Assembly: GCA_012845835.1 (NCBI GenBank)
Contig: JABAKD010000010.1
Span: 13,945,401-14,009,400, forward strand
Length of the DNA: 64,000 nt
From: Undaria pinnatifida
Taxonomy: Eukaryota; Sar; Phaeophyceae; Laminariales; Alariaceae
Direction of reading: 5' to 3'
In this document: positions 56,701-64,000 of the stretch, piece by piece
Layout of the letters: each line of letters begins with the position of its first letter
Position numbering within the stretch: position 1 is the stretch's first letter
Translations under genes and position numbers: made by a program
Notes under the pieces: generated by a model
What the model was told of the DNA's origin: nothing
The model's input: only the letters and a program-made list of their open reading frames with translations
The model's database searches: none

Positions 56701-59700
56701 GACCTGTGGCTCAACGAGGGCTTCGCTTCCTGGATGCAGACCTACGCCGCTGACGTCCTCTTCCCCATGTGGGGTATGTGGGAGCAGTTCGTCGTGGATG
56801 ACCAACAGTCGGCCCTCAGGCTCGACTCTCTGCGCTCGTCGCACCCCATCCAGGTGTGCACAATATGATAATTCGTATTCATAGCTCAGGGGGAACATGG
56901 AGGCTTTAATGTTGGAGAAAGAGGGGGTCGTACTCCTTTGTTGCTGGCGTTCAGTCATTTGACCATTGACCAGGCATGCCTTGCGAGACGGAGCACCGGG
57001 TGGGGGTGGTGGTGGGTGGTGGTGTACTCATTTCATGCATAGCTTTAGTCGTACTACCTTAGACCTTCGCATTCCTACGATGCTAGGACGGAGCACGTCG
57101 GGCTGTCACCGACCAGGCAGGGGTAGGGGGGAAGGTTTTTGACGGAATATAAAGGCGTGTGTCGTGATGAAGGGAGACAGGGGGGGGTAGTTGAAGGGTG
57201 TGGGAGTTCTGGAGGCGTTCCTTGGAAGGGTGGGGCGGGGGGGGGGGGAGTCAGGTGGACGATGTGTGAAGGCGTGCTTGAGGGAGGGGGGGGGGGGAGT
57301 ATTTGCAAGATATGTGTACGTAGATGAGGCCCGATCTGAGATGGTTATTGGTTACCGAGTATGTGTTTTTGCACGGGATGGAAGGATCCATGGAATGGGA
57401 TTTTTGCACGGGATGGAACAACGATCCATGAGATATGCGCGAGATGAGGTGGGATGGGGCGATCGTGCCACGCCACCGAGGCTGAGAATATGGTGCAACA
57501 AGGGGTGCGGCGCGGGCCCTCTGATGTTCCAAACTTTTCCGATTCTCCGATCCCATCGGCCCTCCGTTTTTGTTGTTGTTGCTTTTATGCTCTTGTGGCT
57601 ATGTTTTTCTAGGTGCCCATCGCCCACGCGGAAGAGGTGGAGCAAGTGTTCGACGCGATCAGCTACTGCAAGGGGGCGTGCGTTGTGAAGATGCTCAACG
57701 CCGTTCTCGGAATGGACATGTTCAAGAAGGGTCTGCAGGTAGATACGACTTGTACATGGCCGCGCTTTTTTCTGCTTGCCAGAGACGGACCGGCCTACTG
57801 TTAACAAGCCTGTAGAGCTCATTCATCTACGTTTTTGGGTGCACCGAATTGGAAATACAAGGGGGGATGGTTTTCGTAGTATATATCTGGCCGATGCAAC
57901 TAAACAATAGATCCCCCGACTGAGGTTCGTGCTGGTATATACTATATACTACCAGGCAACTGACCCCACACCCTTAAAAACTCCGCCCTCCCCTCACCGG
58001 TTATGCGACTTACAAGAATATACACTTGATAAACTGATGCATGTCCTTCCACAGCTGTCAGATGTTGCCCCCCTCAAAAACGGGTTTTATAGTTTCCGCG
58101 CACAGACTGACTAACATCACCCTGTTGACCCTGATAGCTACACTGTAGTTGCAAGGGGAGTCGCCGACCTATATCCTTCATGAGGACACACAACTCGTAA
58201 TACGCGCGATCGGAGTATCACACACAGCTTGCAAAGATGAGTTTCGACAAAATCTTCGATCTCACAGCTGGAGTGTATTTTTTATTTTTATAATAATACG
58301 AGGCTCCAAAATCTCCCGAAGCAAACCAACGCATGCGTACACGTTGGTGGCGGTCGCAAACATCGTTCTGCGCGAGGCCTTGTATACAGCTGCGGAGGAC
58401 ACCCAATCGTCCGGGTATGTGCCAGCCCTTGAGCTGTGAATCAGCAGGATTTCACGACTATAAACTAATCGTTGGGTGCCGTTGGCAGCCTAAGCGACTT
58501 TAGTCGCCAAGTCGTCTGGCGAAACCAGCTGATGGTCAGCCGACTTGCCTGACTTAAGTAAGGAGAGCGGAGCGAGCCGCATCCCCCCCCCCCCCCCGGT
58601 CGAGAGAGCCCCACTAAAAACAAACAGCGCACTCCGCATGAAACAACCCTTCCTAAGAGTATGGAAACCCAATAATAAGGCGCAAAGTTGGCACCTCCGG
58701 CAAACGGCTTCCAAGTAGTTATTTAGTCCGACTAGTAACTAGTTGGTGATTTGAGTCGTGCCGACTCACGGCTTGTAGCCAGCCCAAAATTCCGGCATCG
58801 TTCTGGGCACCGGCACTACTTGAAAACGAGAGGATACTTGTAGAGAGCTACGTAGGAGAGTTGCGGTCGCGCCAAGCGATTCCATCGGCACTGTAGAGAG
58901 CGGTGGCACTAACAATCAACCGGCACTATTTGGGATGGGTTAACTTGTAGAGGCCTACTTTAGAGAGTTCCAGTCGTGCCAAGCGATTCTACCGGCACTA
59001 TAGAGAGCAGTGGCACTATTCAACTGGCACTACTGGGACCCCCCCCCCCCCCACACACACACAAACCAGCTACGTTCACCATGTTTTATCTGGGTTTTAG
59101 AACCAGCTCTGTCTGTATGTGCCAGCCCCAATAGACAGGCATGATTCTGGGCACCAGCATTATTGGCAGTAGAGTTACTTACAGAGAACTACTTTAGAGG
59201 GTAGCAATGTTGGCGAGCGATTCTTCCGGCACTATAGAAAGCAGTGGCACTAACCAACCGGTACTATTGGAGCACCCCTCCCCCGCTGTGGCGACAGCTA
59301 TGTTCGCAATGTTTTTCTCTCGGTTTTTCACAGCTCTATCTGTGTGTGCCAGCCCCAACGTACCTGCGTTATTCAGGGCACCCGCACTGTTTTGAACGGT
59401 TACTTACAAAAAGCTACGTTAGGGAGTCACCGCCGTGCCAAGGCACTATAGAGAGCAGTGGCACTAATCAACCGGCTCCGTTGGGACTCGCCCCCCGCCC
59501 CGCCCCCCCCTCCCATTGCTGTGGCGACAGCTACGACGCTCACCATATTTTCTCTCGGTTTTTGACAGCGCTATCTAAGATGAAGAGTCTGGGAGTGCTG
59601 AGACCCGTTTGGTAGAAAATACGGTTTAATGTGAAAACAGCACATACCATACGTAGAACTTTTGCTTCTTTTCATTTCGTTTCGCCTCGTTTCGTGCCGT

Positions 59701-62700
59701 GTCGTGTCAACTCGCGCTCCTTGTTTTATTGCAACCATTATTTTTTTTCTGTTTTTTTTTTTCGCGGACGCAGGAGTACATGAAGAAGCACAAGTACGGA
59801 AACACGGAGACGTACGACCTGTGGAACGCCTGGTCGCAGGTGTCCGGCAAGGACATTGCCGAGGTGGGTTTCCGGTAGTTTTGGAGGGATGTTCGTCCTT
59901 TGTCCGTGCCCTGTCGACGTCCGCTCGCTTGAACCCTTGCGTTGTGCTTTGGTGATGCATCCCCTCCTTTACGTTTACACTTGCAAGCAACCGTTTTCGG
60001 CAAAAAAAAAAGTTGAGATTGAAGTGATAATTTAGCTTACTTATGTAACTGATACCTGGTGTAGTATCTGGTGCGGATTACAAGAGAGTTTTTTATTGCG
60101 GGACGGTCGTGGGCGGGAGTATTGGCGAGTTTGTTTCCACCCCTTGTAGAGTTGCATTTGCAAGAACACGCTTTTTCGGGGATTGGCTCCTTGGAAAATG
60201 GTAGGGCTGTATCTTGGCTGACAATATGTCGCCCACTAGTTGTCGTTTGGCTAGGTACTGCGTTCACCGGTGATAAGAAACGGCCGACGGAGGATGGATG
60301 ATGGATGAGGGATGCTTGAAGGATGATCGATCGCTGGTACATGCTGACGGAGGCATGCTGACTGGTATGTATGGCATGATGCCATGTGTATGACGGATGG
60401 ATTGTGTCAGATGATGCGCTCGTGGACGGAGCAGATGGGGCACCCCCTGGCGACGGTCACCAAGGAAACGTGGGAGGGAACATCGTGCACGCTGGAGTTC
60501 AAGCAATCCTGGTGAGGCGTTGACCGTTAACCCTTTCACTGCTGCAACCTTTTTATTTTTTTGTAGATTCAAGACCCTATCCCCTAGATCGCGCCGCCTC
60601 GTTATCACTAGAATCCTTGCACGTCATTATGTCTGTATCCTCGGCTGGGGCACTCTCTCTGAGATTACCTCTTGTTGCTGACCTCCGAAAGTGTGGTAAC
60701 GCCACACAACCCCATCAACCCCGATGTGCCTCCACACCCAACCTGATCGAAGAGATGTAGTCATATCTGCTGCGGGACTACCGTCCGACAAATTTATTTC
60801 TGTATTTCTTATTTTCATTTATTTGTATCTATTATATTTTTGCTGATCCAATATATTATAGATCTATGATCTTCGCGCTTTTTTTTTTCTTCTTCTTTCT
60901 CCCTTTCTATTTAGTAGGCGAAGCTCAGATCCAAACCCAAGAAGGCTGCATGATAAGTTTCCTAGTGCACGGGTCCGTAGCTCAGGCACAAGAAAAGATG
61001 CTGTGGAACCTACCCCCTGCTGTACACTTCCGCCTCCAACTGTACGTAAACCCAGCTGGAGATTGCCTAATATACTACAATAGTGCCTAAACACGTAAAA
61101 TAACGATATCGTTATTGTGAACTCGCAAAAAAAACGCCGTCTTCTCTCGCACACTGCAAACCCGAATCGGCGGTATAACAGGTTTTTAGCGGACGGGACC
61201 GAACCTAAGAAAGAGGAAAAGCAGCTGTGGAACCTGCCCCTGCTGTACTCTACCGCCTCCAATCCTAAGCAAACCCAGCTGGAGATGATGTCGGGGGAAA
61301 CGCACACTATAAAGGCGAGATGCAGGGAGTTCGCTGTATCTTGGGGGGCATTTTGGAGCGGGAATGGCGACGACGGCGAGGTCGCTATCTTTTGATATGT
61401 ATTTTACTTTGAACTACTAGGTATGCGGCTATCGGACAAAATTACAACGTCTGCGGATATATAGCAGCTCGTGTTGCTTTTGGTTTTGGTTTTTCGGTTT
61501 TGGTGCACATCTTTTTCCGGGAGTTGCTGAAGGCATGCCAAGGAGGCGTTTTATTTTTGAGTAGCTCTTACCGCTTTGCTGGTAGGTCGTTAGTGCCGTC
61601 GCGCTGTGCGGGGCTGGCTGTGCAATGCCTCATGGTGACATGCCTCGAATGCCGCGAGAGGAAACAACAGATTAACGACACATCTTTTTTCTTTTTTTCT
61701 CTGCCTTTTGTGTTTCTTTCTTCTCTTATTTTCCCGATTTTCTGGGGGGGGGTTCTTTTCTTCTGTTTGTTACTGTGTCGTTTCTACATTTTTTTTCATG
61801 TTATTCGAAGATTTTCACCGTTTTTCTCCCGTGTACAAGTACCCCCCTTTCCCCCCCGTTTTTTGCCCGTTTCGTCCCTCCTTTTTTTATTTGGCTTGTT
61901 TGATATTTGTTGTGTCCCTTCTTTCTTCTCCACGTCATTTTCTTCTTGTACTATTAATACTAGTATGTCTTAAATATCTGGCGTATGGTAGTTTCGGCCA
62001 CACTTTTGCCTCTCCCGGAACGGCGTGACGTTTTGTTTTTTCTCTTGAGCAGGTGGAGCTGAAGAACAAAGACGACTGGATCAAGATCAACGCCGGGCAG
62101 CACACGCTCATGAGAGTGCTATACACGCCCGAGATGATGAAGCGCCTCGAGGCCGGCGTGCGCGACAGGACGCTAGCCCCCGAGGTGTGTGGTGGTATGT
62201 CCAGTGCAGGACACCAAAGAAACATGCAGTAGTTGCTGCCTGGCTGAGGCTGGCCTTGTTACGCGGGAGGCACCAGGCGTTTAATTGCACGTATGTGCAA
62301 GGTTTTTAGATTTGCACGTACACTCAATACTGCCCCTGCCGACCTCGAGAGCAGGCCTCGAGCCCCCCAAAGGGGTGGGGTTGGGGTTAGGGTTGGGGTT
62401 AGGGTTGGGGTTAGGGTTAGGGTTAGGGTTAGGTCTGGGGTCGGGTTGGTCTGGGCACCGCAACCGTCGTTTTGTGCGGACCTGCACATAGGAAGCCAAT
62501 ACTGCCCCTGCCGACCGCGAGAGCAGACCTCGAGCCCCCAAAGGGTTAGGCTAGGGTTAGGGTCAGGTCTAGGGTCGGGTTGGTCTAGGCGGCGCAACCG
62601 TCGTTTTGTGCGGACCTGCAAATAGGAACCCGCCATACATAAATCGCTTTTGAATTTACGTGCATATCTGGGAGGGGGGACACTTACTCCAGTAATACGG

Positions 62701-63720
62701 CTTTCTGATTTTCTTATTCTCCTGCAATTACCGGCCTGCCTTCCTTTGTCTTATTTAGATATTAGGTGCTGCGTGTACTGCAGGGTGGCAGTGTGAGGAT
62801 GGCGGTGTGTAAGCGACGGCATGAAAGTTGCGGCGTGTTGCGGTGTGCGGCGGTATATACCACATGGCGCGATCGGAAATCCAGAGCCGTGTATATCAGA
62901 GAGTGACGCCCCCGCGTCTGCTGGGGTTGTCACCTGTGCTCCTGTAGAAGGGGACCCACCTTTTGGAGACTCACTTGTTGTGGTTGATGTGGGGTAAATT
63001 TTGCGGTTCTAGAAGGGTTATCCCAACCCGGATTTTTTGCGTCCAAAAACGAATGTGCCGGATAATCGTTTCTCGATCTACCCTTCCCTCCCCTCCCATC
63101 CCCTCCCCTTCCCCTCCCCCTCCCCTTCCCCTTCCCCTTCCCCTTCCCCTTCCCCTTCTCCTTCCCCTCCCCTCCCCTCCCCTCCTCTCCCCTCCCCTCC
63201 CCTCCCCTCCCCTCCCCTCCCCTCCCCTCCCCTCCCCTCCCCTCCCCTCCCCTCCCCTCCCCTCCCCTCCCCTCCCCTCCCCTCCCCTCCCCTCCCCTCC
63301 CCTCCCCTCCCCTCCCCTTCCCCTCCCCTCCCCTCCCCTCCCCTCCCCTCCCCTCCCCTCCCCTCCCCTCCCCTTCCCCTCCCCTCCCCTCCCCTCCCCT
63401 CTCCTCCCCTCCCCTCCCCTCTCCTCCCCTTCCATCCCTTCCCCTCCCCTTCCCCTCCCCTTCCCTTCCCCCTCCCCTTCCCCTCTCCTCCCCTTCCCCT
63501 CCCTTCCGTGCCGCACCGTACGGCGCCCCGGCCGCGAACGATTGTGTGTGTGTGTTTTTTTTTCAAGGACCGCGCTAGCATCGTGTCGGATGCGTACGCC
63601 TTGGTGAAGGCAGGCCGAATGGGTGCCGAGCAGCTGATCCGACTCCTACCCGCCTACAAGGAGGAGGACAACAGCACCGTGTGGAAGGCGATCGACTCTG
63701 TTCTCCTTGCGCTGGATAAG
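44705..63720 (+). CDS. NPEPPS: Puromycin-sensitive aminopeptidase, M1 family (3' end outside window)
   Basis: M1 zinc aminopeptidases of this type remove N-terminal residues from peptides in the cytosol, downstream of the proteasome. Fifteen exons give 629 residues, against about 900 for the full family; the C-terminal helical domain continues past the window. Landmarks are '[20 protein letters not shown]' (N-domain), GAMENWG exopeptidase motif (280-284 for GAMEN), the zinc site HELAH (316-320) with third ligand Glu339 in 'WLNEGFASW' (spacing HExxH-18-E), and transition-state Tyr402 in '[10 protein letters not shown]'. The N-domain starts '[20 protein letters not shown]'. All junctions agree in phase, nearly all introns are phase 0, and the intron after exon 13 appears to be GC-AG. 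No signal peptide is present, which fits a cytosolic enzyme and not the ERAP/membrane branch. Confidence 0.95.
46030..46955 (+). mobile_element. LINE (non-LTR) 3' coding remnant with poly(C) tail, NPEPPS intron 1
   Basis: A broken frame reads '[20 protein letters not shown]' near 46045. Frame changes lead to '[20 protein letters not shown]' (Cys-x2-Cys ... His-x4-Cys, the zinc-knuckle-like motif after the reverse transcriptase in many LINEs) and '[17 protein letters not shown]'. The 3' tail has 'GGATGGGGATAGGATAAGCA', 'GTGCTCCGTCTCGAAAGGGA', 'GGTCAATGGTCATACGACTA' and a 20-base C run. The reverse transcriptase core itself is missing, and a 'TATAGAGAAGTTTG-CGGGTA' duplication occurs at 46209 and 46300. 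Confidence 0.7.
47229..47312 (+). CDS. NPEPPS: NPEPPS exon 2
   Basis: Twenty-eight codons, AACGGTCAG acceptor and GAG/GTACGA donor, phase 0. The peptide '[20 protein letters not shown]' ends 'EQEVDLE'. Intron 1 (2.5 kb) holds a LINE remnant. Confidence 0.93.
48254..48484 (+). CDS. NPEPPS: NPEPPS exon 3
   Basis: Seventy-seven codons from AATCCAG to CAG/GTGGGG. It starts '[20 protein letters not shown]' and contains '[12 protein letters not shown]', the strand-rich N-domain. An AACGAA-iterated tract and a C run precede the acceptor. Confidence 0.92.
49110..49300 (+). mobile_element. LINE tail with poly(C), NPEPPS intron 3
   Basis: It has 'GCGCCCAAATGTTGGAGGTA', 'AGGAGTAGGTACGGTGTTCC', 'GGCAAGCAACAAATAAGTAC' and then a C run about 130 bp upstream of exon 4. 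A further fragment like 7.16 kb ('GATGCGAGGGCCTTATGCTC') follows to 49380. Confidence 0.7.
49432..49569 (+). CDS. NPEPPS: NPEPPS exon 4
   Basis: Forty-six codons (TGGTTAG acceptor; GAG/GTACGA donor). It reads 'MAGFYRSGY', then '[20 protein letters not shown]', the signature TQFE-DARR-FPCWDEP block of the family. Confidence 0.96.
49809..49922 (+). CDS. NPEPPS: NPEPPS exon 5
   Basis: Thirty-eight codons (CTGTATAG; AAG/GTCGGT). It reads '[20 protein letters not shown]' to 'RFMPSPK'. A TGCC/TTGC-rich iteration (49720-49805) forms the tract before the acceptor. Confidence 0.94.
50200..51830. other. NPEPPS intron 5, left part: no gene seen
   Basis: The intron between exons 5 and 6 is 2.8 kb. This part holds a poly(T) run at 50611-50631 and AT-rich sequence without a repeat family I can name. 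The frames here are short and lack splice partners. Confidence 0.4.
51838..52112. mobile_element. Candidate MITE bounded by CTAATTCCAAGT inverted ends
   Basis: The left end is CTAATTCCAAGTAGTTTGGCCC. The right end read backwards is CTAATTCCAAGTGAGTTG. The interior is about 275 bp without coding. The same end motif occurs singly at about ten other places in the window. No clear target duplication is visible. Confidence 0.5.
52485..52698 (+). mobile_element. LINE tail with poly(C) abutting NPEPPS exon 6
   Basis: It has 'GGTGTCTCTGTTGTTAAGAG', 'CTGTCTCGAAAGGGATGCGT', 'GGTCAAACGACTAAGGCACG', 'GAGTACGCC' and a C run. The C run ends 12 bases before the exon 6 acceptor, so the element provides the splice-site pyrimidine tract. 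Confidence 0.8.
52711..52914 (+). CDS. NPEPPS: NPEPPS exon 6
   Basis: Sixty-eight codons (CTTCCCTAG; ATG/GTGAGG). It reads '[20 protein letters not shown]' and ends '[10 protein letters not shown]'. The acceptor pyrimidine tract is supplied by the poly(C) tail of a LINE end (52485-52698). Its 3' end is partially duplicated downstream. Confidence 0.96.
53083..53275 (+). pseudogene. Partial copies of NPEPPS exon 6 3' end in intron 6
   Basis: At 53209-53275 the text 'GACTCTTTCAGGTGAGGTAC', 'CCGCTGCCCAAGCTTGATAT' and 'GGAGATGAGGGAAAGG' copies the end of exon 6 plus the start of intron 6. At 53085-53110 there is a shorter copy ('CAAGCTTGACATGGTGAGAT'). Donor GT is altered to GC (ATG/GCGGGG) in the longer copy. 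Confidence 0.8.
53620..53703 (+). CDS. NPEPPS: NPEPPS exon 7: GAMEN motif
   Basis: Twenty-eight codons (AAGAACAG; CAG/GTGTGG): '[20 protein letters not shown]' and 'EVDLLIDQ'. GAMEN anchors the substrate N-terminus in this family. Intron 6 has long G runs near its 5' end and C runs near its 3' end, which could pair. Confidence 0.97.
53710..55000. other. NPEPPS intron 7: no gene seen
   Basis: The intron between exons 7 and 8 contains (CTG)n iterations near 54820-54860 and unique-looking sequence. A 261-codon plus frame over 53937-54722 has no family features or splice context and is judged a chance frame. Confidence 0.5.
55002..55074 (+). repeat. (CCTTG)n pentanucleotide tract
   Basis: About 14 pure units ending 4 bases before the exon 8 acceptor. 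Confidence 0.97.
55079..55173 (+). CDS. NPEPPS: NPEPPS exon 8: zinc-binding HELAH
   Basis: 95 nt ending in phase 2 (CAGTG/GTGAGA). It contains '[19 protein letters not shown]'. The acceptor CCCGCAG follows immediately on a CCTTG pentanucleotide tract that serves as the pyrimidine tract. Confidence 0.97.
55590..55805 (+). repeat. Dispersed direct repeat, copy 1 (intron 8)
   Basis: Shares 'GGGGACTCGCCGAC', 'GATGAGGACA', 'ACGCGCGATCGAAGTATCAC' and 'CGGCTTGCAAAGATGAG' with 58090-58300 in intron 10. It is a non-coding mobile-element-like repeat. Confidence 0.7.
55911..56450 (+). repeat. Three tandem copies of a 180-bp unit
   Basis: Period exactly 180 (55911, 56091 and 56271). The copies are essentially identical, with two or three differences confined to the last copy's end ('GCGCGCTTG', 'GGTCATGCTAAAG'). 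T/G-rich intronic sequence in intron 8. Confidence 0.97.
56694..56853 (+). CDS. NPEPPS: NPEPPS exon 9: third zinc ligand
   Basis: 160 nt starting with the G that completes Trp331. It reads '[20 protein letters not shown]' and ends 'LRSSHPIQ' (CAG/GTGTGC). The acceptor is GACATAAG. Confidence 0.97.
56925..57115 (-). mobile_element. Tandem LINE tail fragments, antisense, NPEPPS intron 9
   Basis: On minus: 'GACGTGCTCCGTCCTAGCAT', 'AATGAGTACACCACCACCCA', then a second 'GGTGCTCCGTCTCGCAAGGC' and 'GGTCAATGGTCAAATGACTG'. Two tails lie head to tail. The C run has changed to CCA-rich. Confidence 0.6.
57613..57738 (+). CDS. NPEPPS: NPEPPS exon 10: catalytic tyrosine
   Basis: Forty-two codons (TTTTTCTAG; CAG/GTAGAT). 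It contains '[19 protein letters not shown]', with Tyr402 in the position that stabilises the transition state. Confidence 0.96.
58090..58300 (+). repeat. Dispersed direct repeat, copy 2 (intron 10)
   Basis: Counterpart of the repeat at 55590-55805, diverged. The body includes 'GGGGAGTCGCCGACC' and 'ACGCGCGATCGGAGTATCAC' and ends in an AT-rich tail. Confidence 0.7.
58770..59590. repeat. Tandem array, units about 110-240 bp (intron 10)
   Basis: Four units share 'TAGAGAG-TACGTTAGAGAGT', 'CGTGCCAAGCGATTC', 'CGGCACTATAGAGAGCAGTG' and 'GCACTAACCAACCGGCACTA'. Three of them are followed by 'GTGGCGACAGCTACG-TCACC', 'TTTCTCTCGGTTTT' and 'GTGTGCCAGCCCCAA'. The short first spacing (112 bp) versus later ones (about 228 bp) shows a nested structure. 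Confidence 0.8.
59774..59863 (+). CDS. NPEPPS: NPEPPS exon 11
   Basis: Thirty codons (GACGCAG; GAG/GTGGGT): '[20 protein letters not shown]' to 'GKDIAE', the helices closing the catalytic domain. Intron 10 (2.0 kb) holds the 190-240 bp tandem array. Confidence 0.94.
60411..60511 (+). CDS. NPEPPS: NPEPPS exon 12
   Basis: 101 nt ending in phase 2 (TCCTG/GTGAGG). '[20 protein letters not shown]' matches the M-TWT-Q-G-P block of M1 enzymes. It joins exon 13 to rebuild a Trp codon. Confidence 0.95.
60950..61070 (+). pseudogene. Decayed tandem copy of NPEPPS exon 13 and its acceptor
   Basis: It aligns at DNA level to exon 13, 224 bp to the left. It has an acceptor-like GATAAG, then 'ACGGG-CCG', 'GAAAAG-TGCTGTGGAACC-CC' and 'CCAGCTGGAGAT'. 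Translated it keeps 'EKMLWNLP' and the same entry phase, but diverges afterwards and reaches a stop. Upstream intron sequence ('CAAACCC-GAA') is also shared, so the duplication included the splice site. Confidence 0.85.
61182..61314 (+). CDS. NPEPPS: NPEPPS exon 13
   Basis: 133 nt (GTATAACAG acceptor). It reads '[20 protein letters not shown]' to 'SGETHTIK', the strand domain after the catalytic domain. The donor that keeps alignment with the family is the GC type AAAG/GCGAGA. A GT 21 bases later (GCT/GTATCT) would insert seven residues and is the alternative. Confidence 0.9.
62053..62184 (+). CDS. NPEPPS: NPEPPS exon 14
   Basis: Forty-four codons (TTGAGCAG; GAG/GTGTGT): '[20 protein letters not shown]', then '[15 protein letters not shown]', the W-K-N-G--G-YR-Y pattern with the usual second Gly-Phe replaced. 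Confidence 0.94.
62320..62635 (+). repeat. Tandem pair of about 171 bp units containing telomere-like TTAGGG repeats
   Basis: Each unit is 'AATACTGCCCCTGCCGACC', 'GAGAGCAG-CCTCGAGCCCCC', a run of GGGTTA/GGGTTGGGG (62380-62435; shorter at 62545-62580), then 'GCGCAACCGTCGTTTTGTGC'. This looks like subtelomeric sequence inside NPEPPS intron 14. Confidence 0.85.
63080..63510 (+). repeat. (CCCCT)n pentanucleotide tract in NPEPPS intron 14
   Basis: About 430 bp of CCCCT with CCCTTC variants, strictly strand-asymmetric (pyrimidine on the coding strand), ending 57 bases before the exon 15 acceptor. Proline/serine and glycine/arginine frames here are artefacts. Confidence 0.97.
63568..63720 (+). CDS. 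NPEPPS: NPEPPS exon 15
   Basis: Fifty-one codons (TTTTTCAAG; AAG/GTACTC): '[20 protein letters not shown]' to '[11 protein letters not shown]', the first helices of the C-terminal ARM-like domain. The acceptor follows a long CCCCT tract and a GT run. The exon's last 30 bases are repeated three more times downstream. Confidence 0.95.
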
Positions 63721-63729
63721 GTACTCTTA

Positions 63730-64000
63730 TTCGGGTCGACTCTGTTTTGCTTGCACTTGATAAGCCACTGAAGAAGCAGGACACGATGTGGGTATGAGGT
63801 GCTGCTATGTGTGGTAGTAGAGTACTAGACTCGAGAAGGTACGGAAGCAGGATCCGATGTGGATGTAAGGTACTAGTAATATTATGAAGGTCGAGTCGGT
63901 TCTCCTTGCGCTCGATAAGGTACTGTTATACTTTGTATGGATACGGTACTTCTATTTGGTTCGACTTTAATTTTGCTTGCGCTTGATAAGGTACGGAAGG
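63730..64000 (+). repeat. Iterated copies of the NPEPPS exon 15 / donor junction
   Basis: After the real junction, 'GTCGACTCTGTTTTGCTTGC' (63736), 'GTCGGTTCTCCTTGCGCTCG' (63896) and 'TCGACTTTAATTTTGCTTGC' (63961) repeat the last 30 bases of exon 15. Two of them keep GATAAGGTAC. 'GGAAGCAGGA-CCGATGTGG' blocks are also repeated between them. Confidence 0.85.

Noticed and set aside
62963-63771. Pro/Ser-rich and Gly/Arg/Glu-rich frames of about 170-240 codons
   Set aside because: They are translations of the CCCCT tract. Only the final part, exon 15 of NPEPPS, is real coding.

Overview
The window is eukaryotic and repeat-rich. It looks like nuclear DNA of a brown alga or a close stramenopile, Ectocarpus-like. 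That assignment is inference. It rests on many short exons separated by roughly 1 kb introns, TTAGGG-type telomere-like repeats, abundant (CAA)n tracts, dense families of small mobile elements, and a possible signal peptide with Phe at the cleavage site as in stramenopile plastid targeting. Nothing bacterial is present: no operons and no CRISPR.

Layout. (1) 1-9.7 kb: almost entirely repeats, with a degenerate 300-400 bp tandem array (about 2.0-5.5 kb), LINE 3' ends with poly(C) tails, a 72-bp tandem array, and one possible exon at 7.5-7.9 kb. (2) 10.0-15.5 kb: a broken Ty3/gypsy-type LTR retrotransposon. Between RNase H and integrase it carries what reads as a C5 cytosine DNA methyltransferase domain; this is the most interesting object in the window. 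(3) 16-33 kb: intergenic or long-intron territory holding a SINE pair, nested TRIM elements, a hAT-like element with a perfect 8-bp target duplication, a fold-back element, a long palindrome, a satellite array and several microsatellites. Two or three minus-strand exons of an unrecognised gene, possibly plastid-targeted, lie here. (4) 33.9-43.9 kb, minus strand: a complete DDI1-type ubiquitin-shuttle protease in nine exons (UBL, retropepsin-like domain, UBA). (5) 44.7 kb to the right edge, plus strand: the first 15 exons (629 codons) of an M1 puromycin-sensitive aminopeptidase (NPEPPS type). It runs off the window before its C-terminal domain ends.

The two recognisable genes are head to head, with about 840 bp between start codons. 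Both work in intracellular peptide or protein turnover: DDI1 shuttles or clips ubiquitylated substrates at the proteasome, and NPEPPS trims peptides made by the proteasome. Joint regulation is therefore plausible but unproven. In both genes intron phases match exactly across the exons I placed, each gene appears to use one GC-AG intron, and both carry decayed partial copies of their own exons in neighbouring introns. LINE poly(C) tails, pentanucleotide repeats and telomere-like repeats have inserted into introns of the aminopeptidase, in places right up against splice acceptors.

All coordinates were read by eye. Exon ends come from splice consensus plus reading-phase agreement. Repeat boundaries are approximate unless a target duplication is stated.
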